The notes beneath the pieces were generated by a model. It did not search any database and had not been told where the DNA came from. It saw only the letters and a list, made by a program, of their open reading frames with translations. Source: Methanoregula sp. (lineage in GTDB: Archaea; Halobacteriota; Methanomicrobia; Methanomicrobiales; Methanospirillaceae). From it: a stretch of DNA of 15,523 bases. The position numbers and the translations under genes are program-made. Positions 6,647 to 13,336 of the stretch are shown one piece after another. The DNA is taken from positions 1 to 15,523 of the forward strand of contig JAQWDG010000021.1 in the NCBI GenBank assembly GCA_028705545.1, given 5' to 3'. The number at the start of each line of letters is the position of its first letter. The stretch's first letter is position 1.

Positions 6647-6853
6647 TTAGTTAGACTTGGATGCGAGATCAACATCTTCTTTCTTGATCGTCTTTCTGCC
6701 GGCGTGCTCAGCGAGCTTGTTGGCTTCCTTGGTGAGCTGGGCGATGTATTTTTCTGCCTTTGCTACAAGTGCCTCAGCTGCATCGCTGCCCACTCTTTCG
6801 GCTCCGTTCTTCTTTGCAATCCGTACAACAGCGGCGATTGGTAAATCTGCCAT
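6647..6853 (-). CDS. Archaeal histone
   Basis: 68 residues, a single histone fold with no tails, the usual archaeal size. Histones of this kind dimerise and wrap or bridge DNA as tetramers or longer filaments. The sequence follows the family from end to end: LPIAAVVRIAKKNGAERVG at 4-22, the long central helix (~24-51), and the AGRKTIKKEDVDLASK terminal segment at 51-66, with the RKT loop that contacts DNA. The ATG at 6853 has GAGGAAAGAAA upstream. A TATA box at 6885-6893 predicts a very short leader. The gene stands alone, on the opposite strand to the preceding operon. Confidence 0.97.
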   Translation of the reverse strand: MADLPIAAVVRIAKKNGAERVGSDAAEALVAKAEKYIAQLTKEANKLAEHAGRKTIKKEDVDLASKSN

Positions 6854-6883
6854 TTTCTTTCCTCAAAAAGAAAGTCTCTCGTC

Positions 6884-6900
6884 ACATATAAAAACTTTCC
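6884..6900 (-). promoter_or_regulatory. BRE/TATA box of the histone gene
   Basis: Minus-strand GGAAAGTTTTTATATGT combines a purine-rich BRE-like stretch with a TATA core. The TATA centre is ~36 bases from the ATG at 6853, predicting transcription start at ~6862, just at the GAGG ribosome binding site. Confidence 0.5.
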
Positions 6901-6923
6901 GGGAAAATACTGCATATTGAGCA

Positions 6924-6969
6924 CCAAAACGCGTTTGGAAGGCATGGAGAACCGTATAGGGAAAACGCG
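6924..6969. repeat. Two AAAACGCG boxes upstream of the histone promoter
   Basis: AAAACGCG occurs at 6926-6933, inside the near-perfect palindrome CCAAAACGCGTTTGG (6924-6938), and again at 6962-6969, 36 bases away. Both lie upstream of the histone TATA box. A third copy starts the stem of the hairpin at 15475-15500. This looks like a possible regulator site; no known regulator is implied. Confidence 0.35.
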
Positions 6970-7048
6970 CTTCAGTTTTGCGCAGAATATTTTTAAATCG
7001 TTTTTATCGGGTTATTCTGGGAAATGGGGCTCTTAAACGGGCGAAATT

Positions 7049-7813
7049 TTATTCCAACAATGCTGCTGCGAGCATTAGCGCATTGGCGTAATCTTTTTGG
7101 GCGCGCGAGGTATCTACAAATATTTTATCGAGATTTACGACCGGCGCCCCATGCCCATGCCCGGCTCCCAAAAAGGCGAGTGTCCGAAAGACCAGGTTGC
7201 CGGAGATCCCATCCGGTGCGATGATGATCCCGCAGGTCTTTACCGCGTCCTCGATCAGGATCTCGTAATGCACAGCATCGCCCAGTTTTGCCACGAGTTC
7301 GGCATCGGCCATGGTCCGGTCCACCACCGGGTGCCTTCCGAGATCCCCCAATCTCCCGCCGGAGAGAATCCCGGCCTTTTCGGGAAGGCCGAACTTCTTT
7401 GCAATCGCCCTGCCCTTTGCAACAAGGGCAAGCTTGTCTGCTACCGTCCATCCCTCATCGATCCCGACCGGGCCAAAGAGGAACTTTTTCCCGTCAGCGG
7501 TCTCAAGCAGGGCGATGCGTTCAAGGTGATCGACTCCTGCACCTTTTTTAAGGGCCGCAAGGGTTGTATTTGCCGGCAGTGTCCCGCGGACCGCTGCACC
7601 GATCGTACCGTCCATCAAATCGGAGACGAGCGCCTTTTCCGGTTCGCAGCTTTCGCGAAGCGTGATATTGGCATGGCCAGCCGGCACCCGGACTGCCCCG
7701 GGCCGGCAGTAACAGGCAATATCGCAGAGGAGATCGACCCGGCAGGCACTTGCAATGACCCGGTCCGCGTCTTCTGCCGCACCGATCCCGATCGTTTTTC
7801 CCTTCTGCGTCAT
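7049..7813 (-). CDS. Methanogenesis marker protein 4 (MtxX-like)
   Basis: 254 residues. The family is restricted to methanogens and related methane/alkane archaea, has a phosphate acetyl/butyryltransferase-like fold, and has been called MtxX because one homologue lies near methyltransferase genes; its reaction is not settled. Features seen: an N-terminal nucleotide-like IGIGAAEDADRVIA at 8-21, GTIGAAVRGTLPANTTL at ~69-85, ILSGGRLGDLGRHPVVD in the middle, and the C-terminal APDGISGNLVFRTLAFLGAG followed by VVNLDKIFVDTSRAQKDY. The length is normal. Its ATG overlaps the stop of the marker 2 gene (ATGA), so it is translated from the same mRNA and after it. Assignment rests on recognition of the family. 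Confidence 0.88.
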   Translation of the reverse strand: MTQKGKTIGIGAAEDADRVIASACRVDLLCDIACYCRPGAVRVPAGHANITLRESCEPEKALVSDLMDGTIGAAVRGTLPANTTLAALKKGAGVDHLERIALLETADGKKFLFGPVGIDEGWTVADKLALVAKGRAIAKKFGLPEKAGILSGGRLGDLGRHPVVDRTMADAELVAKLGDAVHYEILIEDAVKTCGIIIAPDGISGNLVFRTLAFLGAGHGHGAPVVNLDKIFVDTSRAQKDYANALMLAAALLE

Positions 7814-8820
7814 GACTCTTCCGGGGTAAGGCAGGTGATCCCGTTTGTAATAAAGTCAAAGACCTCCGCCTCGTTCCCATCGTACTTAACCCGGAGCCGG
7901 CGCGTGGAATCGACGGTGCCGATCTCCCGTGCGGTCATGCCGACAGCCGCAAAACGCCGGATGAGTTCGTCCACGTTCTCCTTTTTTGCGGTCAGGACAA
8001 AGCCCATGCCGGGGTACATCTTCACCCACTGCTCGAATGTCATGTGGTTCGCCGCAAGGTCGGGCTTTGGCACGTTGCCGAGGTCGATCTCCGCCCCTTT
8101 CCCGCTCACTTCGAGAAGCATCCCGATCGTACCGATAAGCCCCGGGTTGCTGATGTCCTTTCCTGCGGTGACCAGGTGGTCGCGCCCGATCTCTTCAAGG
8201 AGCGCAATCTGTGCCCGGACATGGGCGGCGGACTTCATGGTGACCGAATCCCAGTTGAGGGCGCAGGACGGGTGGACCCGGCCGACCAGGTCGATGGCGG
8301 CGATAATGCGATCCCCGTCCTCGGCTTTGTTCGAGTAGATGATACCGTCGAGCCGGGCTGAACCGAGGATCGCGACATCGATCACGCTGTAGGGGGCATC
8401 CGGGTGGAGGTGGCCGCCTACGATTGGCACGCCGAACTGGGCAGAGGCGTCGTGCATGCCCTTTACCACCAGCTCGTGGGTGTGAGTGTTCTTTGGCATC
8501 GAAAAGATATCCACCATCGCGATCGGCTTTCCGCCCATCGCCGCAATGTCATGGACGTTCACGAGCACCGAGCAGTAGCCGGCCCAGTACGGATCGGCCT
8601 CCATGAGCCGGCTCCAGATGCCGTCGGCGGCAAGGAGCAGGGCCTCGTGGTTGTGTTCGATCACCGCCGCATCCTCGCCAAACGAGGCGACGACATGGGG
8701 CGCTTCGATCCTGAGCGCCTTTACCATCTCGCCGATGGCATGTTTCCTCCTCACACCTTCGTATTCCCTGACCACCTGCGCGATCTTTGTCGTGGAACAG
8801 TCTGAAACCACCGTAGTCAC
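7810..8820 (-). CDS. Methanogenesis marker protein 2 (AIR synthase-related)
   Basis: 336 residues from GTG at 8820. It belongs to the PurM/ThiL/SelD superfamily of ATP-dependent phosphoryl-transfer enzymes and to a subgroup found in methanogens; the substrate is unknown. Seen: REYEGVRRKHAIGEMV near the N-terminus, FGEDAAVI at 47-54 (the counterpart of the metal/ATP-binding G-D-D-A in ThiL), AADGIWSRL, and VNVHDIAAMGGKP at 88-100, the dimer-interface/active-site motif of the superfamily; then an AIRS C-terminal domain with TAGKDISNPGLIGT. The start is uncertain: no ribosome binding site precedes GTG 8820, and a TATA-like TTTATTTTT at 8842-8834 would put transcription start near 8811, where an in-frame GTG lies. 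It is followed with a 4-base overlap by marker 4. Confidence 0.88.
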   Translation of the reverse strand: MTTVVSDCSTTKIAQVVREYEGVRRKHAIGEMVKALRIEAPHVVASFGEDAAVIEHNHEALLLAADGIWSRLMEADPYWAGYCSVLVNVHDIAAMGGKPIAMVDIFSMPKNTHTHELVVKGMHDASAQFGVPIVGGHLHPDAPYSVIDVAILGSARLDGIIYSNKAEDGDRIIAAIDLVGRVHPSCALNWDSVTMKSAAHVRAQIALLEEIGRDHLVTAGKDISNPGLIGTIGMLLEVSGKGAEIDLGNVPKPDLAANHMTFEQWVKMYPGMGFVLTAKKENVDELIRRFAAVGMTAREIGTVDSTRRLRVKYDGNEAEVFDFITNGITCLTPEES

Positions 8821-8873
8821 CCGGTATATTGAAAAATAAATTCTTGTACGCTATGTGTGGGCTCATCAGAGAT

Positions 8874-8882
8874 AATTTATTT
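8874..8882 (+). promoter_or_regulatory. TATA box of rfcL, implying a leaderless mRNA
   Basis: AATTTATTT is centred about 29 bases before the ATG at 8907, so transcription is predicted to start at or within a few bases of the start codon. No good ribosome binding site lies close to the ATG. The 86-base gap to the marker 2 gene holds both divergent promoters. Confidence 0.45.
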
Positions 8883-8906
8883 GATGGGGGGTCGATTTTT
8901 GTAAAC

Positions 8907-10334
8907 ATGGAGTGGGCAGAGAAGTACCGTCCCGAACACCTCGCGGATATCGTCGGCAACAGCACGGCCGTCCGCCAGATGGCAGAATGGGCGAAAAACT
9001 GGACGTTCCGGTCAAAACCCCTGCTTCTCTACGGGAAGCCGGGGATCGGAAAGACCACCTCAGCCCACGCGCTCGCCCGGGACATGGACTGGGAAGTAAT
9101 CGAGCTCAACGCAAGCGACCAGCGGACAGCAGGCGTGATCGAACGGATTGCCGGTGCCGGGAGTACGACCGCAAGCCTGACCGGCTCCTCACGGAAACTT
9201 ATCGTGATGGACGAGGCGGACAACCTGCAGGGCACGGCCGACCGGGGCGGGGCAAAGGCGATCATCGAGTGCATCAAAAACGCCCGCCAGCCCATGATCC
9301 TCATTGCAAACGATCTGTACGGCCTCTCCCCCGAACTCCGGCTCCGCTGCGAGCCGGTCCAGTTCAGGGCTATTCCGGCCCGGTCGATTGCTCCCCGGCT
9401 AAAATATATCTGTTCGGCCGAAAAGATTGCCTGCTCGGAGGGTGCAATCCATGGGATTGCCGAGAGCGCAGCCGGGGATGTCCGTGCGGCAGTGAACATG
9501 CTCTACGCTTCTGCCATCGGGCGGACATCTCTTGCCGACGACCAGGTGCACACCTCACAAAAAGACGAACGGGTATCGATCTTTACCCTGGTCTCCGCGG
9601 TCTTTTCAAAGACGCCCGACGAGGAACTCCTCCGGCTCTCCTACGACGTGGACGATACACCGGAGAACATCGAGCAGTGGGTGGAGGGAAACGTCCACTT
9701 CATCCCCGATGTCCCTTCAGTGGCCAAAGCCTACCGCTCGCTTGCCCGGGCCGACGAGTACATCGGCTACACCTACCGGCGCCAGTACCATACGCTCTGG
9801 CGGTACGCGACCGCAGTGATGCTCCTCGGGGTTGCCGATGCCGCCGGGGGCCGGGGCATCCACGCCCGGATCATGCCCCCCGAGCGCTGGCAGAAGATGT
9901 CAACGGCTAAAAAGCAGAAGGCAATCCGGTATGCCGTGCTCTCGCGCCTTGCCGCAACCATGCAGCTCCCGCAGGACACCCTGCGCGAGAAGTATCTCGA
10001 AACGGTTTCGCTGCTTGTGGAGCACGACCCCGAAACCTACGCAAAGGAGCTCATGCTCGACGCAGACGGGCTCAACTTCTTCTTAAACGATCGTTCCCGG
10101 GCCCAGGAAATTATCCGGGGGCTTGCGAAAAAGGAGCGGGAGCAGGAAACCGAACAGAAAAAGAAGGTAAAGAAAGCAAAACCTGCGGAAAAGGCCGAAG
10201 TACCTCCAGCCGCCGAAGTTCCCCCGGTTCCTCCAAAGGAGCCTGAGCCCCCGGCACCCGAAACAAAACCCGAGCCGGCAGACGGGCCCGGCACAAGAAA
10301 AAAGCCACCGGCCACCCAGTCAACACTCTTTTGA
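8907..10334 (+). CDS. rfcL: Replication factor C large subunit (clamp loader)
   Basis: 475 residues from the ATG at 8907, which begins with the family's N-terminal box (MEWAEKYRPEHLADIVGN); the upstream open stretch from 8829 has no homology sense. RfcL with small subunits loads the PCNA sliding clamp on primed DNA. Walker A GKPGIGKTT is at 43-51, Walker B VMDEADN at 100-106, and the sensor/arginine region SPELRLRCEP at 141-150. The AAA+ core is followed by the clamp-loader collar helices to ~400. The tail (~405-475) is Lys/Glu-rich, then Pro/Glu/Ala-rich and disordered, and ends in QSTLF (471-475), a PCNA-interacting PIP box at the extreme C-terminus as in other archaeal RfcL proteins. A ten-T run begins 4 bases after the stop codon. 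Confidence 0.96.
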   Translation: MEWAEKYRPEHLADIVGNSTAVRQMAEWAKNWTFRSKPLLLYGKPGIGKTTSAHALARDMDWEVIELNASDQRTAGVIERIAGAGSTTASLTGSSRKLIVMDEADNLQGTADRGGAKAIIECIKNARQPMILIANDLYGLSPELRLRCEPVQFRAIPARSIAPRLKYICSAEKIACSEGAIHGIAESAAGDVRAAVNMLYASAIGRTSLADDQVHTSQKDERVSIFTLVSAVFSKTPDEELLRLSYDVDDTPENIEQWVEGNVHFIPDVPSVAKAYRSLARADEYIGYTYRRQYHTLWRYATAVMLLGVADAAGGRGIHARIMPPERWQKMSTAKKQKAIRYAVLSRLAATMQLPQDTLREKYLETVSLLVEHDPETYAKELMLDADGLNFFLNDRSRAQEIIRGLAKKEREQETEQKKKVKKAKPAEKAEVPPAAEVPPVPPKEPEPPAPETKPEPADGPGTRKKPPATQSTLF

Positions 10335-10337
10335 CGG

Positions 10338-10347
10338 TTTTTTTTTT
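10338..10347 (+). terminator. Ten-T terminator of rfcL
   Basis: Ten consecutive T residues begin 4 bases after the rfcL stop. The run overlaps the last bases of the convergent UPF0146 gene, whose stop codon occupies 10346-10348. Confidence 0.65.
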
Positions 10348-10747
10348 AAGTGCGCCTGCGATAATAGTGGAGCGGCACGCCGCAGTCCACGACTTCGCCC
10401 CCATCGCCGTACCCTTCAAAACCCAGGTGATAGACCACGAGGTCGCAGTCGATTTGTTCTGCAAGTGCGATAAGCGGAGGGATCATCTCTTCTGCCGGCC
10501 GGATCGCATAGATGACATCGGCCCCGGCATAGTGCGAAAGGTCGGGCTCAAAAATATCGTCCCGGAAAAACGGGATTCCTGCCGGCAGGACGCACGGGTG
10601 GATATCGACTGCCCGGACCGGGATTCCTGCGTCACGGATTTGCAGGGCAGCGTCCGGGTTGTTCCCGATCCCCGCTTCGACAGGGGTTTTGTAGCGGGCT
10701 GCTATATAGGCACCGACGCAGTGCTCAATATGTTTAAACCCGGCCAT
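10346..10747 (-). CDS. UPF0146 family protein
   Basis: 133 residues from the ATG at 10747 (chosen over TTG at 10774, which would overlap archaemetzincin and lacks a ribosome binding site). The family is archaeal and uncharacterised, and looks like a small Rossmann-type SAM-methyltransferase fold: an early helix (GFKHIEHCVGAYIAARY), then VEAGIGNNPDAALQIRDAG, which fits the glycine-rich SAM-binding loop, an acidic end of strand 2 (VRAVDIHP), and FRDDIFEPDLSHYAGADVIY with Asp/Glu residues near motif III/IV. It lacks a full catalytic C-terminal half, so activity is unknown. It converges on rfcL with only 11 bases between stop codons and diverges from amzA with 16 bases between starts. A TATA-like AAAAAATATT at 10782-10773, inside amzA, would give a leaderless mRNA. 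Confidence 0.85.
   Translation of the reverse strand: MAGFKHIEHCVGAYIAARYKTPVEAGIGNNPDAALQIRDAGIPVRAVDIHPCVLPAGIPFFRDDIFEPDLSHYAGADVIYAIRPAEEMIPPLIALAEQIDCDLVVYHLGFEGYGDGGEVVDCGVPLHYYRRRT
10733..10738 (+). promoter_or_regulatory. TATA box of amzA inside the UPF0146 coding region
   Basis: TTTAAA in ATGTTTAAACC is centred 28 bases before the amzA ATG at 10764, the right spacing for a leaderless transcript. It lies within the first codons of the opposite-strand UPF0146 gene. Confidence 0.45.
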
Positions 10748-10763
10748 CCCATAGAATAATGCG

Positions 10764-11315
10764 ATGCGGCTCAATATTTTTTGGGATCAGCTCTCTCCCG
10801 AAGGCCTGCAGCTGCCGGTAGGAAGAATGATCGCGTCGGTTACCGGTATCCCCGCGGTGGTCGTGGAGAACCCGGTCCGTATCATGGGCTTTGTAAACGC
10901 GAGGAAACAGATCGACGCACAGGTACAGCTCGATCACCTCGCTGCCTATACGCACCAGCACCGGATGGACGACCCCGTCCTTTTAGTCGTTACCCAGGAC
11001 CTCTTTAACCCCGGGCATTCCTCTCTCTTTGGCCTTGCCCGGGAGCAGGAAGGGGTAGCAGTGGTCTCGACCGCCCGGCTCACAAACGAGTTCTACGGGC
11101 TTCCCGCAAGCGACGATGCCCTGATCGACCGGCTGGTGACCGAGGGAGCCCACGAGGTCGGCCACCTGCTCGGCCTCTCCCACTGCAAAAACCACGAATG
11201 CATCATGTTCTGCCCGGACACCCTCGACGAGCTCGATGGCAAGAAGAAAGCGTTCTGCGGGAGCTGCCAGAAACTGCTCGATGCGCAGCAGCAGTGCCGG
11301 ATCGACCAGATCTGA
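10764..11315 (+). CDS. amzA: Archaemetzincin, zinc metalloprotease
   Basis: 183 residues. Archaemetzincins are small metzincin-type proteases found in archaea and some eukaryotes and bacteria; natural substrates are unknown. The zinc-binding and catalytic block is complete: HEVGHLLGLSHC with His130, Glu131, His134 and His140, followed by Cys141-x4-Cys146-x-Met148 (the Met-turn) and a CxxC at 165-168; these four cysteines bind a second structural zinc in known structures. No signal peptide is present, so it should be cytoplasmic. The ATG at 10764 has no ribosome binding site; an ATG at 10759 is out of frame. A TATA box 28 bases upstream suggests a leaderless mRNA. Its stop is followed at once by a nine-T terminator. 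Confidence 0.96.
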   Translation: MRLNIFWDQLSPEGLQLPVGRMIASVTGIPAVVVENPVRIMGFVNARKQIDAQVQLDHLAAYTHQHRMDDPVLLVVTQDLFNPGHSSLFGLAREQEGVAVVSTARLTNEFYGLPASDDALIDRLVTEGAHEVGHLLGLSHCKNHECIMFCPDTLDELDGKKKAFCGSCQKLLDAQQQCRIDQI

Positions 11316-11317
11316 TC

Positions 11318-11326
11318 TTTTTTTTT
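11318..11326 (+). terminator. Nine-T terminator of amzA
   Basis: A run of nine T residues starts 3 bases after the amzA stop codon, a simple archaeal terminator. The remaining bases up to 11402 hold the start region of the next gene. Confidence 0.6.
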
Positions 11327-11402
11327 CACAAACGATTATCTGGTGCGGGCGTCAACGGTCAGCATAACCGCCGCCTGCGGGCGGGACTCCCGGGAAGGTA
11401 CC

Positions 11403-12671
11403 ATGTTCAGCCGTGTCCTTGTAGCCACTGATTTTTCGTTTCACTCAGACCGGGTGCTGGAATGTATCGGCGGGATCCCGGGGCTGGAGGAGATTGTCCT
11501 TGCCCATGTTCCTGCGGGCGGGCCGGATAATGATCCGGCTGCCGGAGAGAAACTCAAAAAAAAGGCCGCTATTCTAGGGATGTCCGGCATCCCGGTCCGG
11601 CCCATCCTTGTACAGGTGAAAGCCGGGGACACCGCAGATGCAATCGTCAGTGCTGCGGCACAGGAGCGTGCCTCGCTTATCGTGATGGGAGCAAGGGGAA
11701 CGAACCTGTTGCGCACGCTTATTCTGGGCAGCGTCTCCCGCGGCGTAATAGAAACCAGCACGACCGATGTCCTCGTCCTGCACTTCAAAGGCGAGGACGC
11801 TCCCGATCCTTCCGCGATGGAGCCATTCTGTAAAAACATCTTTTTTAAAATTCTCTGCCCGGTGGACTTTTCAAAACCCACTGCCGATCTCCTCACATTC
11901 CTCTCAGACCTGCCGCTCAAGAGGGAGGTGATCCTCCTCCATGTACTGCCTGTACCTGCATTCGATAAGGACAGCGATGCACTGGAGATGGAAGCATCTG
12001 CAAAACTGGGGGAACTAAAAAGTGCATATTTCCACACGGGCTGGGTGCGCACGCTGGTCCGGCACGGCGATCCGGTCCGGGAGATCGCAGACTGTGCCCA
12101 GAAAGAGGACGTTTCGTTAATTACGATCTCCCGGTACGGGAGCAGGGATTATGCCACAAACATCCCGCTCGGCAGGATCGCTGCGGGTGTGGCAGAACGG
12201 GTACAGCGCCCGGTTCTCGTCCGCTATCCCCTCCTCCACCTGGACGTGACCGTCCGCGAACTCGCCCCTGCTGAATTTTCTCTTGCAGAACAGGTCTGGT
12301 CCGGCTACCGCCAACAGAAAGCAGATCCGGCCACCGACCGGATCTTTGCGGTCTTTGTCGAAGGATTGCCGGCTGCGGTCGCCCGGTGCCGGCGCCACCA
12401 GGACGGGCTCGAAGTGGACGGGGTCTTCGTGCAGGAAGAATACCGGAACCGGGGGTATGCACGAAAGGCCGTGCAGGTGCTGGTCTCTGCCTGCGGGAAG
12501 GAGACGCTCTACATGCACTCGACGCTGGACCTCATCGGGTTCTACGGCACGTTCGGTTTTGTACCGATCCCGGAGCGTGAACTGCCCGAAAGCATCCGGG
12601 CCCGGTTCGGGTTTGCGGAGGGAAACCTTGAAGGAGCAGACGCATCGCCCATGAAGCGCCCGCCCGGGTAA
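11403..12671 (+). CDS. Tandem universal stress protein fused to a GNAT acetyltransferase
   Basis: 422 residues from the ATG at 11403, preceded by GGAAGGTACC and starting directly with the first Usp strand (FSRVLVATDFS); a longer reading from 11343 would translate the ribosome binding site. Domain 1 (1-127) is a Usp fold with an intact ATP-binding motif: Gly96-x2-Gly99-x9-Gly109-Ser110. Domain 2 (~145-275) is a second Usp fold (KILCPVDFSKPT, then VILLHVLPVP) whose motif is degenerate: Ser replaces the first Gly, the spacing is ten and Arg follows the last Gly, so it probably does not bind ATP. Domain 3 (~282-400) is a GNAT acetyltransferase with the acetyl-CoA loop EEYRNRGYARKAV at 345-357 and motif B as FYGTFGF at 380-386. 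Such proteins could acetylate targets under ATP control; that is inference. It ends 7 bases from a convergent gene. Confidence 0.9.
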   Translation: MFSRVLVATDFSFHSDRVLECIGGIPGLEEIVLAHVPAGGPDNDPAAGEKLKKKAAILGMSGIPVRPILVQVKAGDTADAIVSAAAQERASLIVMGARGTNLLRTLILGSVSRGVIETSTTDVLVLHFKGEDAPDPSAMEPFCKNIFFKILCPVDFSKPTADLLTFLSDLPLKREVILLHVLPVPAFDKDSDALEMEASAKLGELKSAYFHTGWVRTLVRHGDPVREIADCAQKEDVSLITISRYGSRDYATNIPLGRIAAGVAERVQRPVLVRYPLLHLDVTVRELAPAEFSLAEQVWSGYRQQKADPATDRIFAVFVEGLPAAVARCRRHQDGLEVDGVFVQEEYRNRGYARKAVQVLVSACGKETLYMHSTLDLIGFYGTFGFVPIPERELPESIRARFGFAEGNLEGADASPMKRPPG

Positions 12672-12678
12672 AAACGGC

Positions 12679-13266
12679 TTATTCTTTTACCGGGAGGATC
12701 TCGATATCCATCCGGCTGATCTTCTCGTAGATCTTTTTTGCTTGGATAATCGGCCAGAGCTCGTAGAGGATGACCGTGATCGGCTCCCACATCGCCGCCC
12801 ACCCGATGATCAACAGCGAATCCGAGAGGAGCTGGGCGGCGATATGGTTCTCCAGCCCGGAAACAAGCTGACGGGTGATAAGGGCGATAGCCAGAAACGA
12901 CAGGCCCACAAGCATGCTCCACCGCCCGAGCCGGAACTTCTCCCGGAATTTCCGGTCGGTGGCGAGCGCCCGGTATGCGAAATGCGTATGGATCGCCGGG
13001 ATGATCTTCTTTGCCTCGTCGCAGTTGCATTTCGCGGAGGGGAGGTAGATCACGATCGTAAACTGCGTCTTTTTCGGGAAATCCTTGACAGTATCGACGA
13101 TGTACTGTTCGGCCGCCGTATCGATCTCCTTTTCGTAAAACGGGGCCGGGTCAAAGGAGTTGAAGAGCTGGGGGATCGAGCTGAGCTTGATCTCGATCAA
13201 GACCTTCCCGTCCTTCTTGTGGTACATCGAAGCGATGTCCTGTAACAGCTCGGGCTCCTCAGGCAT
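12679..13266 (-). CDS. Conserved membrane protein of unknown function
   Basis: 195 residues. The N-terminal half (1-110) is soluble: KVLIEIKLSSIPQLFNSFDP at 21-40 is followed by APFYEKEIDTAAEQYI and by strands ending IVIYLPSAKC, with a CNC at 80-82. Two hydrophobic segments follow, ~116-134 and ~146-171, then a charged tail (KKIYEKISRM). I recall bacterial and archaeal proteins with the same IPQLFNSFDPxPFxEKxxD pattern but know no function. The ATG at 13266 has GAGGAA about 10 bases upstream. It lies 70 bases downstream of the RDD gene on the same strand, but an eight-T run between them suggests separate or attenuated transcription. The position of both membrane-protein genes in one strand block may mean a shared envelope role. 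Confidence 0.8.
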   Translation of the reverse strand: MPEEPELLQDIASMYHKKDGKVLIEIKLSSIPQLFNSFDPAPFYEKEIDTAAEQYIVDTVKDFPKKTQFTIVIYLPSAKCNCDEAKKIIPAIHTHFAYRALATDRKFREKFRLGRWSMLVGLSFLAIALITRQLVSGLENHIAAQLLSDSLLIIGWAAMWEPITVILYELWPIIQAKKIYEKISRMDIEILPVKE

Positions 13267-13313
13267 AATGATAGTTCCTCATAGGGCGGCAGGGCCGATA
13301 AATCTCACGAACG

Positions 13314-13321
13314 AAAAAAAA
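13314..13321 (-). terminator. Eight-T run downstream of the RDD gene
   Basis: On the minus strand CCCTTTTTTTTCG starts about 15 bases after the RDD stop. It could end the RDD transcript before the next gene. A TATA-like GATTTATC (13304-13297) follows, and could start the gene at 13266. Confidence 0.5.
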
Positions 13322-13336
13322 GGGAACGGGAAAGAT

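Noticed and set aside
7097..8338. 413-residue plus-strand open frame across the marker 4 and marker 2 genes
   Set aside because: It is antisense to two recognisable overlapping genes, has no ribosome binding site and shows the Arg/Pro/Ser/Cys-rich composition of shadow frames in GC-rich DNA.
8829..8906. 26-codon N-terminal extension of RfcL
   Set aside because: The family starts at MEWAEKYRP; the extension covers the rfcL TATA box and has no ribosome binding site.
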